This document shows, piece after piece, positions 33,621-42,193 of a DNA stretch of 64,000 nt (position 1 is the first letter of the stretch; each line of letters starts with the position of its first letter). A model generated the notes under the pieces. That model worked only from the letters and a program-made list of their open reading frames with translations, did not search any database and had not been told where the DNA came from. The stretch lies in assembly GCF_014648075.1 (NCBI RefSeq), contig NZ_BMQK01000005.1, forward strand, positions 62,001 through 126,000, in the 5' to 3' direction. The stretch is from Streptomyces ruber (lineage in GTDB: Bacteria > Actinomycetota > Actinomycetes > Streptomycetales > Streptomycetaceae). The position numbers were made by a program, and so were the translations under genes.

Positions 33621-34835
33621 TCACAGGTACTTCTTCAGCTCCCGCCGCGCCAGCGACCGCTGGTGCACCTCGTCCGGGCCGTCGGCGAGCATCAGCGTCC
33701 GGGCGCCCGCGTACAGCTCGGCCAGCGGGAAGTCCTGGCTCACCCCGCCCGCGCCGTGCAGCTGGATCGCCCGGTCGACGATGTCCACGACCGTGCGCGG
33801 GGTGGCGATCTTGATGGCCTGGATCTCGGTGTGGGCGCCCTTGTTGCCGACCGTGTCCATCATCCAGGCGGTCTTCAGCACCAGCAGCCGCAGTTGCTCG
33901 ACCGCCACCCGGGCGTCCGCGATCCAGTTCTGCACCACGCCCTGCTGCCCCAGCGCCTTGCCGAACGCCGTGCGGGAGACCGCCCGCCGGCACATCAGCT
34001 CGATCGCCCGCTCGGCCATGCCGATCAGCCGCATGCAGTGGTGGATACGGCCCGGACCGAGCCGCGCCTGGGCGATGGCGAAGCCGCCGCCCTCCTCGCC
34101 GACCAGGTTCGACACCGGCACGCGCGCGTGGTCGAACACCACCTCGGCGTGGCCGCCGTGGTAGTGGTCCTCGTACCCGAACACCTGCATGGCGCGCCGG
34201 ACCTCGACACCCGGGGTGTCGCGCGGCACCAGGACCATGGACTGCTGACGGCGGATGTCCGCCCCGTCCGGGTCGGTCTTGCCCATCACGATGAAGATCC
34301 GGCAGTCCGGGTTCATCGCGCCGGAGATGTACCACTTGCGCCCGGTGATCACATAGTCGTCGCCGTCCCGTTCGATACGGGTCGTGATGTTCGTGGCGTC
34401 GGAGGAGGCCACCTCGGGCTCGGTCATCGCGAACGCCGAGCGGATCTCCCCGGCCAGCAGCGGCTCCAGCCACTGCTTCTTCTGCCGCTCGTCGCCGAAC
34501 TGCGCGAGCACCTCCATGTTGCCCGTGTCGGGCGCCGCGCAGTTCAGCGCGGTGGGCGCGAGCTGCGGGGACCGGCCGGTGATCTCGGCGAGCGGCGCGT
34601 ACTGGAGGTTGGTGAGCCCGGCTCCGTACCCGGCGTCCGGCAGGAACAGGTTCCACAGCCCCTGCCGGCGCGCCTCGGCCTTCAGTCCTTCGACGACGGC
34701 GGGGGTCTCCCACGGGGACGCCAGCCGGGCGCGCTGCTCGTGGGCGACCGCCTCGGCCGGGTACACGTGCTCGTCCATGAAGGCGAGCAGCCGGGCGCGC
34801 AGTTCCTCGGTGCGCGCGTCGAACGCGAAGTCCAT
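33621..34835 (-). CDS. Acyl-CoA dehydrogenase (ACAD10/11-like)
   Basis: 404-aa flavoprotein of the acyl-CoA dehydrogenase fold. The FAD-binding block reads AMTEPEVASSDATNI and the later GRIHHCMRLIGMAERAIELM. The C-terminus (QLHGAGGVSQDFPLAELYAGARTLMLADGPDEVHQRSLARREL) has the form seen in bacterial partners of phosphotransferase-like proteins, where hydroxyacyl-CoA may be activated first. ATG at 34835 is 7 bp downstream of the APH-like stop on the same strand, so both are co-transcribed. It is probably repressed by the neighbouring TetR. Confidence 0.93.
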   Translation of the reverse strand: MDFAFDARTEELRARLLAFMDEHVYPAEAVAHEQRARLASPWETPAVVEGLKAEARRQGLWNLFLPDAGYGAGLTNLQYAPLAEITGRSPQLAPTALNCAAPDTGNMEVLAQFGDERQKKQWLEPLLAGEIRSAFAMTEPEVASSDATNITTRIERDGDDYVITGRKWYISGAMNPDCRIFIVMGKTDPDGADIRRQQSMVLVPRDTPGVEVRRAMQVFGYEDHYHGGHAEVVFDHARVPVSNLVGEEGGGFAIAQARLGPGRIHHCMRLIGMAERAIELMCRRAVSRTAFGKALGQQGVVQNWIADARVAVEQLRLLVLKTAWMMDTVGNKGAHTEIQAIKIATPRTVVDIVDRAIQLHGAGGVSQDFPLAELYAGARTLMLADGPDEVHQRSLARRELKKYL

Positions 34836-34842
34836 GCCGTTC

Positions 34843-35865
34843 TCAGCCTTCCTGGAGGGTGTTCAGGCCGTGCTCGATGAAGACGGGCACCAAGTCGCCG
34901 ATGCGGTCGAAGCCGCGGCCGACGGTCTGCCCGAGCGTGTAGCGGTAGTGGATGCCCTCCAGGATCACGGCGAGCTTGAACCACGCGAACGCCGTGTACC
35001 AGGAGACCGCGGACACGTCGCGCCCCGAGCGCGCCGCGTACCGCTCGACCAGCTCGGCCGGGTCCGGGTGCCCGGGCGCGGTGGCGGTCGTGGAGACGGG
35101 GGAGTCGGGCAGCCCGAGCGGCACGCTGTACATGACCAGCAGGCCGAGGTCGGTCAGCGGGTCGCCGAGGGTGGACATCTCCCAGTCCAGGACGGCGGCG
35201 ATCCGGTCGTCCTCGTCCAGCAGTACGTTGTCGAGCCGGTAGTCGCCGTGCACGACGGTGGGCGCGGGGGAGTGCGGCAGGGCGCGGCCCAGGGCGGCGT
35301 GCAATTCGTCGATGCCGGCCAGGTCGCGGTCGCGCGAGGCGTCGAGCTGCTTGCCCCAGCGCCGCAGCTGCCGGTCCAGGAAGCCCTCCGGGCGCCCGAA
35401 GTCCGCGAGGCCCACCGCCGCCGGGTCCACCGCGTGCAGCTCGACGAGGGTGTCGACCAGCCCGAGGACCACCGCCCGGGTGCGCTCCGGACCGAGCGGG
35501 GCGAGCTGCTCGGCGGTGCGGTACGGGGTGCCCGGCACGAACTCCATGACGTAGAACGGCGCGCCGAGCACCTCCTCGTCCTCGCACAGCAGCACGGGCC
35601 GCGGCACGGGCACGTCCGTCGGGTACAGGGCGCTGATCACGCGGTGCTCGCGCCGCATGTCGTGCGCGGTGGCCAGCACATGGCCGAGCGGCGGCCGCCG
35701 GACGACCCACCTCCCGGTGCCGTCCGTGACCTCGTACGTCAGGTTGGACCGCCCGCCCTCGATCAGCCGGCCGGTCAGCGGGCCGCTCACCAGGCCGGGC
35801 CGCTCGGCGTCGAGCAGGGCGCGCAGCCGGCCGGGGTCGAGACCCGGCGGGTGGTCAGGGGGCAT
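34843..35865 (-). CDS. APH-like phosphotransferase (ACAD10/11 kinase-domain type)
   Basis: 340-aa kinase-fold protein of the aminoglycoside phosphotransferase superfamily. The catalytic loop is VVHGDYRLDNVL (HGD with a downstream Asn) and the metal-binding motif is LDWEMSTLGDP. In the human ACAD10/ACAD11 proteins this domain is fused to an acyl-CoA dehydrogenase and phosphorylates 4-hydroxyacyl-CoAs; here the two are separate adjacent genes in the same order. The ATG at 35865 lies 53 bp from a perfect CCGACCGGTCGG palindrome. A drug-resistance role is unlikely given the partner. Confidence 0.9.
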   Translation of the reverse strand: MPPDHPPGLDPGRLRALLDAERPGLVSGPLTGRLIEGGRSNLTYEVTDGTGRWVVRRPPLGHVLATAHDMRREHRVISALYPTDVPVPRPVLLCEDEEVLGAPFYVMEFVPGTPYRTAEQLAPLGPERTRAVVLGLVDTLVELHAVDPAAVGLADFGRPEGFLDRQLRRWGKQLDASRDRDLAGIDELHAALGRALPHSPAPTVVHGDYRLDNVLLDEDDRIAAVLDWEMSTLGDPLTDLGLLVMYSVPLGLPDSPVSTTATAPGHPDPAELVERYAARSGRDVSAVSWYTAFAWFKLAVILEGIHYRYTLGQTVGRGFDRIGDLVPVFIEHGLNTLQEG

Positions 35866-35914
35866 CAGGGGGCTCCTCGCGGGAGGGGAACGGGCCTTTC
35901 TCGGACCCTGCCAT

Positions 35915-35936
35915 GATGCCGACCGGTCGGTATGTC
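35915..35936. promoter_or_regulatory. TetR-type operator CCGACCGGTCGG upstream of the APH-ACAD operon
   Basis: A perfect 12-bp palindrome (35919-35930) within a longer near-symmetric site; read on the minus strand it begins GACATACCGACCGG. It matches the core of sites upstream of the SDR and the FAD dehydrogenase. Confidence 0.7.
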
Positions 35937-36008
35937 GTCCAGAGGGGAATCCCGACGTGACCGGGGTCTCCGGCCGTCCGGACGGAGCCGCGAGGTGTCG
36001 GGGACAGG

Positions 36009-36305
36009 TCAGTGGCAGTCCCAGTGGCCCTGGTGCGCCGCGTGCCGGTGCCCGTCGTGCACGTAGTCCAGGTGGTCGCCGTGCTCGACCGCGCGGTGTC
36101 CGCACGTCGCGCCGTGCCGGTGGTCGTGTCCCTCGTGCGCGGTGTGCCCGGCGGGCTCGCACTCGTCCCAGTGCCCGGAGTGCTCCCGGTGCAGGTGCCC
36201 GTCGTGCGCGTAGTCGGTGTGGTCGCCGTGCTGCACGGCCGTGTGGCCGCAGGACGGACCGTGCGGGTGCTCGTGAGCGGTGTGTTCCATGTGGCCGGTG
36301 GTCAT
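36009..36305 (-). CDS. His-rich duplicated metal-binding small protein
   Basis: 98-aa cytosolic protein of which about a third of residues are histidine. It is an internal duplication: two ~40-residue units of the pattern HGxxCGHxAVxHGDHxDYxHDGHxHxxHxGHWD, with a single Cys in each CGH and conserved HGDH and HDGH. ATG at 36305 is chosen because AAGGTGA lies 7 nt before it. Such sequences are typical of Zn, Ni or Cu storage or chaperone proteins. No transporter is adjacent, and I see no Zur or Nur box. Confidence 0.8.
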   Translation of the reverse strand: MTTGHMEHTAHEHPHGPSCGHTAVQHGDHTDYAHDGHLHREHSGHWDECEPAGHTAHEGHDHRHGATCGHRAVEHGDHLDYVHDGHRHAAHQGHWDCH

Positions 36306-36430
36306 GCTGCTCACCTTCGGGGGTAGTGAGGAAGGACGTGGCCCATTAGGTCACGCACAAAGACGTATGCGCCGTTTCGGCGCAGTGCGCCCGGCTTGCG
36401 CACCGTACGAGTACCCCGGAGGGTCGAAGC

Positions 36431-37357
36431 ATGAAGGCCATCAGCTACAACCGGTACGGCGGACCCGAGGTCCTGGCGTACGGAGACGTCGGCGAACCCA
36501 AACTCGGACCGGACCAGGTGCTGGTCAGGGTGCGGGCGGCGGCCGTGAACCCGGTGGACTGGAAGTGCCGCGAGGGGTATCTCGACCCGATGCTGGAGGC
36601 GCACTTCCCGGTCATTCCCGGCTGGGACGTCTCCGGCGTGGTGGAGCGCACCGGCGGCGCCGTACCGGAGTTCGCACCCGGCGACGAGGTGATCGGCTAC
36701 GTCCGCGAGGACGCCCTGTCCCGGGGCACCTTCGCCGAGTACGTGGCCGCCCCCGTCCGCACGCTGGCCCGCAAGCCGCCGAACCTCTCCTTCGAGGAGG
36801 CGGCCGGGCTGCCCCTGGCCGGGCTCACCGCCTACCAGGCGCTCACCAGGGTGCTCGGCGTACGGCAGGGCGAGACCGTGCTGGTGAGCGCGGCCGCGGG
36901 CGGCGTCGGCTCGCTCGCGGTGCAGATCGCCCGGCACCTCGGCGCCCGGGTGATCGGCACCGCGAGCGAGCGCAACCACGAGTTCGTGCGCGAGCTCGGC
37001 GGCGAACCGGTCGTGTACGGGGACGGTCTCGTCGACCGGGTCCGGGCCCTGGCACCCAACGGTGTCGACGCGGCCCTCGACGTGATCGGCGGCGACAGCC
37101 TCAGGGAGTTCGCGGACACGCTGGCTCCGGAGGGCCGGATCGCCTCCGTCTCCGACCCGGCCGTCACCGAGCACGGCGGCCGGTACTGGTTCGTCCGCCC
37201 CGACCCCGCCGACCTGCAGGCCCTGTCCGACCTCGCCGCCCAGGGCGCGGTCTCGGTGCACGTGTCGGAGACGTACCCGCTGGAACGGGCGGCCGAGGCG
37301 CACCGCTCGAACCAGGAGGGCAGCACGCGGGGGAAGATCGTGGTGACCGTGAGCTGA
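36431..37357 (+). CDS. Zinc-independent NADPH quinone oxidoreductase (MDR family)
   Basis: 308-aa medium-chain reductase of the quinone oxidoreductase type. The cofactor-binding block is SAAAGGVGSLAVQIARHLGA, with no Cys or His zinc ligands in the expected positions. The N-terminal catalytic domain has IPGWDVSGVVERTGG. ATG at 36431 follows GGAGGG. It is a single gene, divergent from the His-rich protein gene. The likely role is reduction of quinones or enals in detoxification; the exact electron acceptor is unknown. Confidence 0.92.
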   Translation: MKAISYNRYGGPEVLAYGDVGEPKLGPDQVLVRVRAAAVNPVDWKCREGYLDPMLEAHFPVIPGWDVSGVVERTGGAVPEFAPGDEVIGYVREDALSRGTFAEYVAAPVRTLARKPPNLSFEEAAGLPLAGLTAYQALTRVLGVRQGETVLVSAAAGGVGSLAVQIARHLGARVIGTASERNHEFVRELGGEPVVYGDGLVDRVRALAPNGVDAALDVIGGDSLREFADTLAPEGRIASVSDPAVTEHGGRYWFVRPDPADLQALSDLAAQGAVSVHVSETYPLERAAEAHRSNQEGSTRGKIVVTVS

Positions 37358-37383
37358 CGCCGGCCCCGCGGCAGCGTCCGTTC

Positions 37384-37737
37384 TCAGAACACCAGGGCGG
37401 CCGCGCACAGGGCCAGCGCGACCGTGCACAGCGCGGCCGCGCCGACGGTGCGCGGTGCCGGCGCGGCCGGGCGGGCCACGGCCAGGTCGCGCATCCGCAG
37501 GTGGGCGAGGACCAGGAAGGCCAGCCACAGCGCCGCGCACAGGGCGCACACCAGGACGCCGGCCGCCGAGGGGCCGCCGGTCAGCGCGGTCCTCCCGGCG
37601 AGCACGGCGGCGACGGTGCACGACAGCGTCGTACGCCGCCACGCCAGCCGCGTACGCTCCGGCTGGAGTCCCGGGTCGCGCTCCTCGCGCACGGTGTGCC
37701 CGTCGCGGGGATCACCCGTGCCGCTCAGCCCTCCCAC
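37384..37737 (-). CDS. DUF202 family small membrane protein
   Basis: 117-aa membrane protein with the DUF202 core LQPERTRLAWRRTTLSCT followed by three hydrophobic helices. The GTG at 37737 overlaps the end of the upstream DUF202 gene by 13 bp, so it is coupled to it. The family is of unknown function; DUF202 domains occur in pairs or in SPX-VTC proteins in eukaryotes. No ligand or partner is evident. Confidence 0.82.
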   Translation of the reverse strand: MGGLSGTGDPRDGHTVREERDPGLQPERTRLAWRRTTLSCTVAAVLAGRTALTGGPSAAGVLVCALCAALWLAFLVLAHLRMRDLAVARPAAPAPRTVGAAALCTVALALCAAALVF

Positions 37738-38126
37738 CCCAGCAGCACCACGAGGGCCATGGCGACGGCGACCACGGCCACGACGACCGCGAGCAGGGCG
37801 GGGAACCGCGACACGGGCAGGTCCTCGCCGCGCCGCATCGCCCGCTCCACCTTCACCCAGTGGTTGACCGCGCGCAGTGAGCACAGCACGCCGCACGCCA
37901 GCAGGGCGAGGGCCAGGCCCACCCGCCAGCCCCACGGCAGGTCCGGCAGGAACTGGTCCACCGCGAAACCGCCGCCGATCAGCGCGAGCGCGGTGCGCAG
38001 CCAGGCGAGGAAGGTGCGCTCGTTCGCCAGCGAGAACCGGTAGTCGGGCGTCGTGCCCTCCTCGCGGACCGCCCGGGGCACGAACCACAGCCGGAGGTCG
38101 CGCAGGAACGTCGTACGTCTCGTCAC
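37725..38126 (-). CDS. YidH-type DUF202 membrane protein
   Basis: 133-aa protein with the same LANERTFLAWLRTALAL signature and three membrane helices, plus a short basic N-terminus and an insert LPDLPWGWRVG. The GTG start at 38126 overlaps the Nudix gene's TGA by 4 bp (GTGA). The two DUF202 genes are tandem paralogues and may form a heteromer. The function is unknown. Confidence 0.85.
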   Translation of the reverse strand: MTRRTTFLRDLRLWFVPRAVREEGTTPDYRFSLANERTFLAWLRTALALIGGGFAVDQFLPDLPWGWRVGLALALLACGVLCSLRAVNHWVKVERAMRRGEDLPVSRFPALLAVVVAVVAVAMALVVLLGWEG

Positions 38127-38638
38127 GGGCGGCGGCCGTACGCCCGGAGCCGCTCGTACGCGGCCAGCCCGTCCGGCGTCCACTCCCACGCGCCGAGCCG
38201 TGCCTCGAGCTCGTCGTCCGTCAGGAAGCCGTGCCAGGCGACCTCCTCCGTCTGCGGGTCCACCGGCAGGTCGCAGCGCACCTCGTACACGGCGGACCAC
38301 CACGCCCCGCCGGCGCCGTCGTCGTACGGGAACTTGAAGAGGAAGGCGGGCCGGGGCAGTCCGCTCACGCCCAGTTCCTCCTCCGCCTCCCGCAGGGCCG
38401 CGTCGTCGTAGGACTCGCCCGCGCCGACGACCCCGCCGACGAACATGTCGTACAGGGACGGGAAGACCAGCTTGGCCGGGGTGCGGCGGTGCACGAAGAT
38501 CCGCCCGTCCGCGTCGCGCACCAGGACGAAGGCGCAGCGGTGGCGCAGCCCGCGCGCGTACGCCTCGCCGCGGGCGGACTGCCCGATGACCCGGTCGTTC
38601 TCGTCCACTATGTCGATGATCTCGTCGGCGGCACTCAT
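38123..38638 (-). CDS. Nudix hydrolase
   Basis: 171-aa cytosolic Nudix enzyme with the complete Nudix box: GVVGAGE, then REAEEELGV after seven residues. Overall it resembles the YfcD / isopentenyl-diphosphate-isomerase-like subgroup (DENDRVIGQSARGEA and LVRDADGRIFVHRRT). ATG at 38638 gives MSAADE; a longer upstream frame lacks a ribosome site. It heads a coupled operon with the two DUF202 genes, linked by GTGA and a 13-bp overlap. The substrate cannot be identified. Confidence 0.93.
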   Translation of the reverse strand: MSAADEIIDIVDENDRVIGQSARGEAYARGLRHRCAFVLVRDADGRIFVHRRTPAKLVFPSLYDMFVGGVVGAGESYDDAALREAEEELGVSGLPRPAFLFKFPYDDGAGGAWWSAVYEVRCDLPVDPQTEEVAWHGFLTDDELEARLGAWEWTPDGLAAYERLRAYGRRP

Positions 38639-38753
38639 GCGCCCATCCAACCAGGGGGGTCGGCGCACCCGGCCACCCGATCGCGGCGAACGCACGCGTC
38701 CGAACAGTTGACGGGCGCATCCGTGTGCCCAAGGATGCCGTCCCGGAGCGACT

Positions 38754-38766
38754 TACCGACCGGTCA
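38754..38766. promoter_or_regulatory. TACCGACCGGTCA site upstream of the FAD dehydrogenase
   Basis: Matches the core of the palindromes at 32061 and 35919. It lies 40 bp before the dehydrogenase ATG, placing the gene in the proposed TetR regulon. Confidence 0.6.
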
Positions 38767-38806
38767 TCACGTCCGGTGCCGCGCCGACCGACGAAGGGGC
38801 CGCCCC

Positions 38807-40462
38807 ATGGCGTACGACGCAGACGTGATCGTGATCGGGGCGGGTCTGGCCGGTCTCACGGCGGCCGCGGAACTCGTCGACGCGGGCCGCTCGGTGATCG
38901 TTCTCGACCAGGAGCCCGAGCAGTCGCTGGGCGGCCAGGCCTTCTGGTCCTTCGGCGGCCTGTTCTTCGTCGACTCGCCCGAGCAGCGCCGGCTGCGCAT
39001 CAGGGACAGTCACGCGCTCGCCCTCCAGGACTGGATGGGCACGGCGGCCTTCGACCGGCCCGAGGACCACTGGCCGCGCAAGTGGGCCGAGGCGTACGTG
39101 GACTTCGCCGCCGGGGAGAAGCGCGCCTGGCTGCACCGGCAGGGCGTGCGGTTCTTCCCGGTGGTGGGCTGGGCGGAGCGCGGCGGCTACGACGCCACCG
39201 GGCACGGCAACTCCGTCCCCCGCTTCCACATCACGTGGGGGACCGGACCGGGCCTCCTCACGCCCTTCGTGCGGCGGGTGCGGGCGGGCGTGGACCGGGG
39301 ACTGGCACAGCTCCGCTTCCGGCACCGCGTCACCGGGCTGTCGCGCAGCGCGGGCACCGTCGACACCGTCACGGGGGAGATCCTGGAGCCCTCGGACGTC
39401 GCGCGCGGACGGGCCAGCGGCCGCACGGTCACCGGCGCGTTCGAACTCCGGGCCCAGGCGGTGATCGTCACCTCCGGCGGCATCGGCGGCGACCACGACC
39501 TCGTCCGCGCCCACTGGCCGAAGCGGCTGGGCACCCCGCCGAAGCGGATGGTGGCCGGCGTGCCCGCCCACGTGGACGGCAGGATGCTCGGCATCGCGGA
39601 GCGGGCGGGCGGGCACCTCATCAACCGCGACCGGATGTGGCACTACACCGAGGGCCTGCACAACTGGAACCCGGTCTGGGAGAACCACGGCATCCGCATC
39701 CTGCCCGGACCCTCGTCGCTGTGGCTGGACGCGCGCGGCAGACGGCTGCCCGTGCCGCTGTTCCCGGGCTTCGACACCCTCGGCACGCTCGAACACATCA
39801 TGAGCACCGGGTACGACCACACGTGGTTCGTGCTGGACAGGAAGATCATCGGCAAGGAGTTCACGCTCTCCGGCTCCGAGCAGAACCCCGACCTGACCGG
39901 GAGGTCCGTCCGGGGCGTCGTCGACCGGGCCCGGTCCGACGTCCCCGGCCCGGTGCGGGCCTTCATGGACCACGGGGTCGACTTCGTCGTGGAGCGGGAC
40001 CTCGGCGCGCTCGTCCGCGGTATGAACGCGCTCACGGGGGAGAACCTCGTCGACGAGGCGGAGCTGCGCCGGGAGATCGTCGCCCGCGACCGCGAGACCG
40101 CCAACCCCTACACCAAGGACCTGCAGATCACGGCGGTCCGGGGCAGCCGCGCCTACCTCGGCGACCGGCTGATCCGCACCGCCGCCCCGCACCGCCTCCT
40201 CGACCCGAAGGCGGGCCCGCTGATCGCGGTGCGGCTGAACATCCTCACCCGGAAGACCCTCGGCGGCCTGGAGACGGACCTCTCCTCGCGCGTCCTCACC
40301 GAGGGCGGCGACCCCCTGGACGGCGTGTACGCGGCGGGCGAGGCGGCCGGGTTCGGCGGGGGAGGCGTCCACGGCTACCGGTCGCTGGAGGGCACCTTCC
40401 TGGGCGGCTGCCTGTTCTCGGGGCGCGCGGCGGGCCGGGCGGCGGCGCGGGCGGTCGGCTGA
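38807..40462 (+). CDS. FAD-binding dehydrogenase (3-ketosteroid dehydrogenase-like group)
   Basis: 551-aa flavoprotein with an N-terminal dinucleotide-binding motif GAGLAGL (Gly11, 13, 16), followed by a Gly-rich QAFWSFGGLFFVDSPEQ. The C-terminal FAD block has LNILTRKTLGG and GVYAAGEAAGFGGGGVHG, and ends SLEGTFLGGCLFSGRAAGR. This matches the FAD-dependent fumarate reductase/ketosteroid dehydrogenase superfamily, in the FAD-binding dehydrogenase group of actinobacteria. It is monocistronic, with a TACCGACCGGTC site in its promoter. A role with the nearby acyl-CoA genes is an inference from that site. Confidence 0.88.
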   Translation: MAYDADVIVIGAGLAGLTAAAELVDAGRSVIVLDQEPEQSLGGQAFWSFGGLFFVDSPEQRRLRIRDSHALALQDWMGTAAFDRPEDHWPRKWAEAYVDFAAGEKRAWLHRQGVRFFPVVGWAERGGYDATGHGNSVPRFHITWGTGPGLLTPFVRRVRAGVDRGLAQLRFRHRVTGLSRSAGTVDTVTGEILEPSDVARGRASGRTVTGAFELRAQAVIVTSGGIGGDHDLVRAHWPKRLGTPPKRMVAGVPAHVDGRMLGIAERAGGHLINRDRMWHYTEGLHNWNPVWENHGIRILPGPSSLWLDARGRRLPVPLFPGFDTLGTLEHIMSTGYDHTWFVLDRKIIGKEFTLSGSEQNPDLTGRSVRGVVDRARSDVPGPVRAFMDHGVDFVVERDLGALVRGMNALTGENLVDEAELRREIVARDRETANPYTKDLQITAVRGSRAYLGDRLIRTAAPHRLLDPKAGPLIAVRLNILTRKTLGGLETDLSSRVLTEGGDPLDGVYAAGEAAGFGGGGVHGYRSLEGTFLGGCLFSGRAAGRAAARAVG

Positions 40463-40472
40463 GCCGCTCACC

Positions 40473-40509
40473 GTACGGCGGGCGGCTGACCCGTACCGCC
40501 CGCCCGTAC
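40473..40509. terminator. Hairpin between FAD dehydrogenase and gntP
   Basis: GTACGGCGGGCGG (40473-40485) pairs with CCGCCCGCCCGTAC (40496-40509) with one bulged base and a 10-nt loop. It lies between convergent stops and probably terminates both. Confidence 0.6.
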
Positions 40510-40520
40510 CGGAACGTTCC

Positions 40521-41942
40521 CTAGAGCACCAGCGACAGCAGCAGGACCAGGGCGCCCGCGACCACGGAGATGACGCACTCCATGATCGACCAGGTCTTCA
40601 GGTTCTGCCCGACGCTGAGCCCGAAGTACTCCTTGACCAGCCAGAACCCGGCGTCGTTCACATGGCTGAAGAAGACCGAGCCGGCGCCGATGGCCAGTAC
40701 CAGCAGGGCGGCGTGCGTCGTCGACATGTCGGCCGCGAGCGGCGCGACGAGACCGGCCGCCGAGATGGTGGCCACGGTCGCCGAACCGGTCGCCAGCCGG
40801 ATCGCCACCGCGATCAGCCAGGCCAGCAGCAGCGCGGGGATCGACCAGTCCTTGGAGATCTCCAGCACCATCTCGCCGACGCCCGCGTCGATCAGCGTCT
40901 GCTTGAAGCCGCCGCCGGCGCCGACGATGAGCAGGATGCCCGCGATCGGGCCGAGGGACTTCTCGACGGTCTCGGCGAGCCGCCCCTTGCTGAAGCCGGC
41001 CGCCCCGCCGAGGGTGAACATGCCCACGAGCACGGCCACCAGCAGCGCGATCATCGGGGAGCCGATGACGTCGAAGACGCGCTGGACGGTGCTCTCCGGG
41101 TTGTCGACGACGATGTCCACCAGGGCCTTGGCCAGCATCAGCACGACCGGCAGCATCACGGTGGCCAGGGTCGCCCCGAAGCTGGGACGGCGCCGGTCCT
41201 CCTTGGCGACGGGCCCGTCCGCCTGCTCCTCGGAGGCGCGCGGCAGCATGCGCTCGGGCACCGGGACGTCCACCCAGCGGGCGGCGACCTTGGAGAACAG
41301 CGGACCGGCGATGATCACCGTGGGGACGGCGATCAGCACACCGAGCGCGAGGGTCACACCGAGGTCGGCGTCGACCGCGTCGATCGCGGCCAGCGGACCG
41401 GGGTGCGGCGGCACCAGGGCGTGCATCACGGACAGGCCCGCGAGCGCGGGGATGCCGATGCGCATCAGCGAGTGGTTGCCGCGCTTGGCGACCATCAGCA
41501 CGACCGGGATCAGCAGCACGATGCCGACCTCGAAGAACAGCGGCAGACCGACCACCGAGGCGATCAGCACCATCGCCCACGGCATCGAGCGGTTGCCCGC
41601 CTTCGCCAGGATCGTGTCGACGATCTGGTCGGCGCCGCCGGAGTCGGCGAGCAGCTTGCCGAGGATCGCGCCGAGGGCGATCAGGACGCCGACGCCGGCG
41701 ACCGTGGAGCCGAGCCCGCTGGTGAAGCTGGAGATCGCCTTGTCGAGGGGCGCCCCGGCGAAGGCGCCGAGCGCCAGCGTGCCGATCGTCAGGGACAGGA
41801 AGGCGTTCAGCTTGAACTTGGTGATGAGCAGCACGATGACGGCGATGCCCGCCAGCACGGCGATGCCCAGCTGAGCGTGGCCCGCCGAGGTGATCGGTTC
41901 GGCGGCGTCCGCTGCCAGCATCTCGACGCTGAGTCTGGTCAC
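40521..41942 (-). CDS. gntP: Gluconate:H+ symporter, GntP family
   Basis: 473-aa inner-membrane carrier for gluconate uptake. About 12-14 helices are visible, with the family stretches LGAILGKLLADSGGADQIVD, HALVPPHPGPLAAI and a C-terminal HVNDAGFWLVKEYFGLS. The GTG start at 41942 is preceded by AGGAAC. It is downstream of gntK on the same strand, after a 166-bp gap that contains a duplicated piece of the gntK 3' end. Uptake plus phosphorylation feeds the pentose phosphate pathway. Confidence 0.95.
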   Translation of the reverse strand: MTRLSVEMLAADAAEPITSAGHAQLGIAVLAGIAVIVLLITKFKLNAFLSLTIGTLALGAFAGAPLDKAISSFTSGLGSTVAGVGVLIALGAILGKLLADSGGADQIVDTILAKAGNRSMPWAMVLIASVVGLPLFFEVGIVLLIPVVLMVAKRGNHSLMRIGIPALAGLSVMHALVPPHPGPLAAIDAVDADLGVTLALGVLIAVPTVIIAGPLFSKVAARWVDVPVPERMLPRASEEQADGPVAKEDRRRPSFGATLATVMLPVVLMLAKALVDIVVDNPESTVQRVFDVIGSPMIALLVAVLVGMFTLGGAAGFSKGRLAETVEKSLGPIAGILLIVGAGGGFKQTLIDAGVGEMVLEISKDWSIPALLLAWLIAVAIRLATGSATVATISAAGLVAPLAADMSTTHAALLVLAIGAGSVFFSHVNDAGFWLVKEYFGLSVGQNLKTWSIMECVISVVAGALVLLLSLVL

Positions 41943-42008
41943 GGTGGTTCCTTGCGAGTGCGGAGTACGAAGTACGGGGAAAGGGAGGTGGGGGAGGGCC
42001 GGGTCGGG

Positions 42009-42193
42009 CGCCGGGTCTAGGAAGCGGGCCGGTCGAGCTCGTCGAGTGCGGCGACGGCCCGGTCGGCGATGTCCTCGGGGCCGCCCGAGACGTTGACCGC
42101 CGCCGGGTCTAGGAAGCGGGCCGGTCCAGCTCGTCGAGTGCGGCGACGGCCCGGTCGGCGATGTCCTCGGGGCCGCCCGAGACGTCGACCGCC
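42009..42193. repeat. 92-bp tandem duplication of the gntK 3' end
   Basis: Bases 42009-42100 repeat at 42101-42193 with period 92 and only two mismatches (42034 vs 42126 and 42094 vs 42186). The right-hand copy is the real C-terminal coding part of gntK, ending at the stop (42109-42111). The left-hand copy is a fossil downstream, out of frame because 92 is not a multiple of three. Confidence 0.95.

Noticed and set aside
42017..42108. Separate gene or frameshifted C-terminus of gluconokinase
   Set aside because: It is the untranslated duplicate copy of the gntK end; the full gntK stops at 42109.
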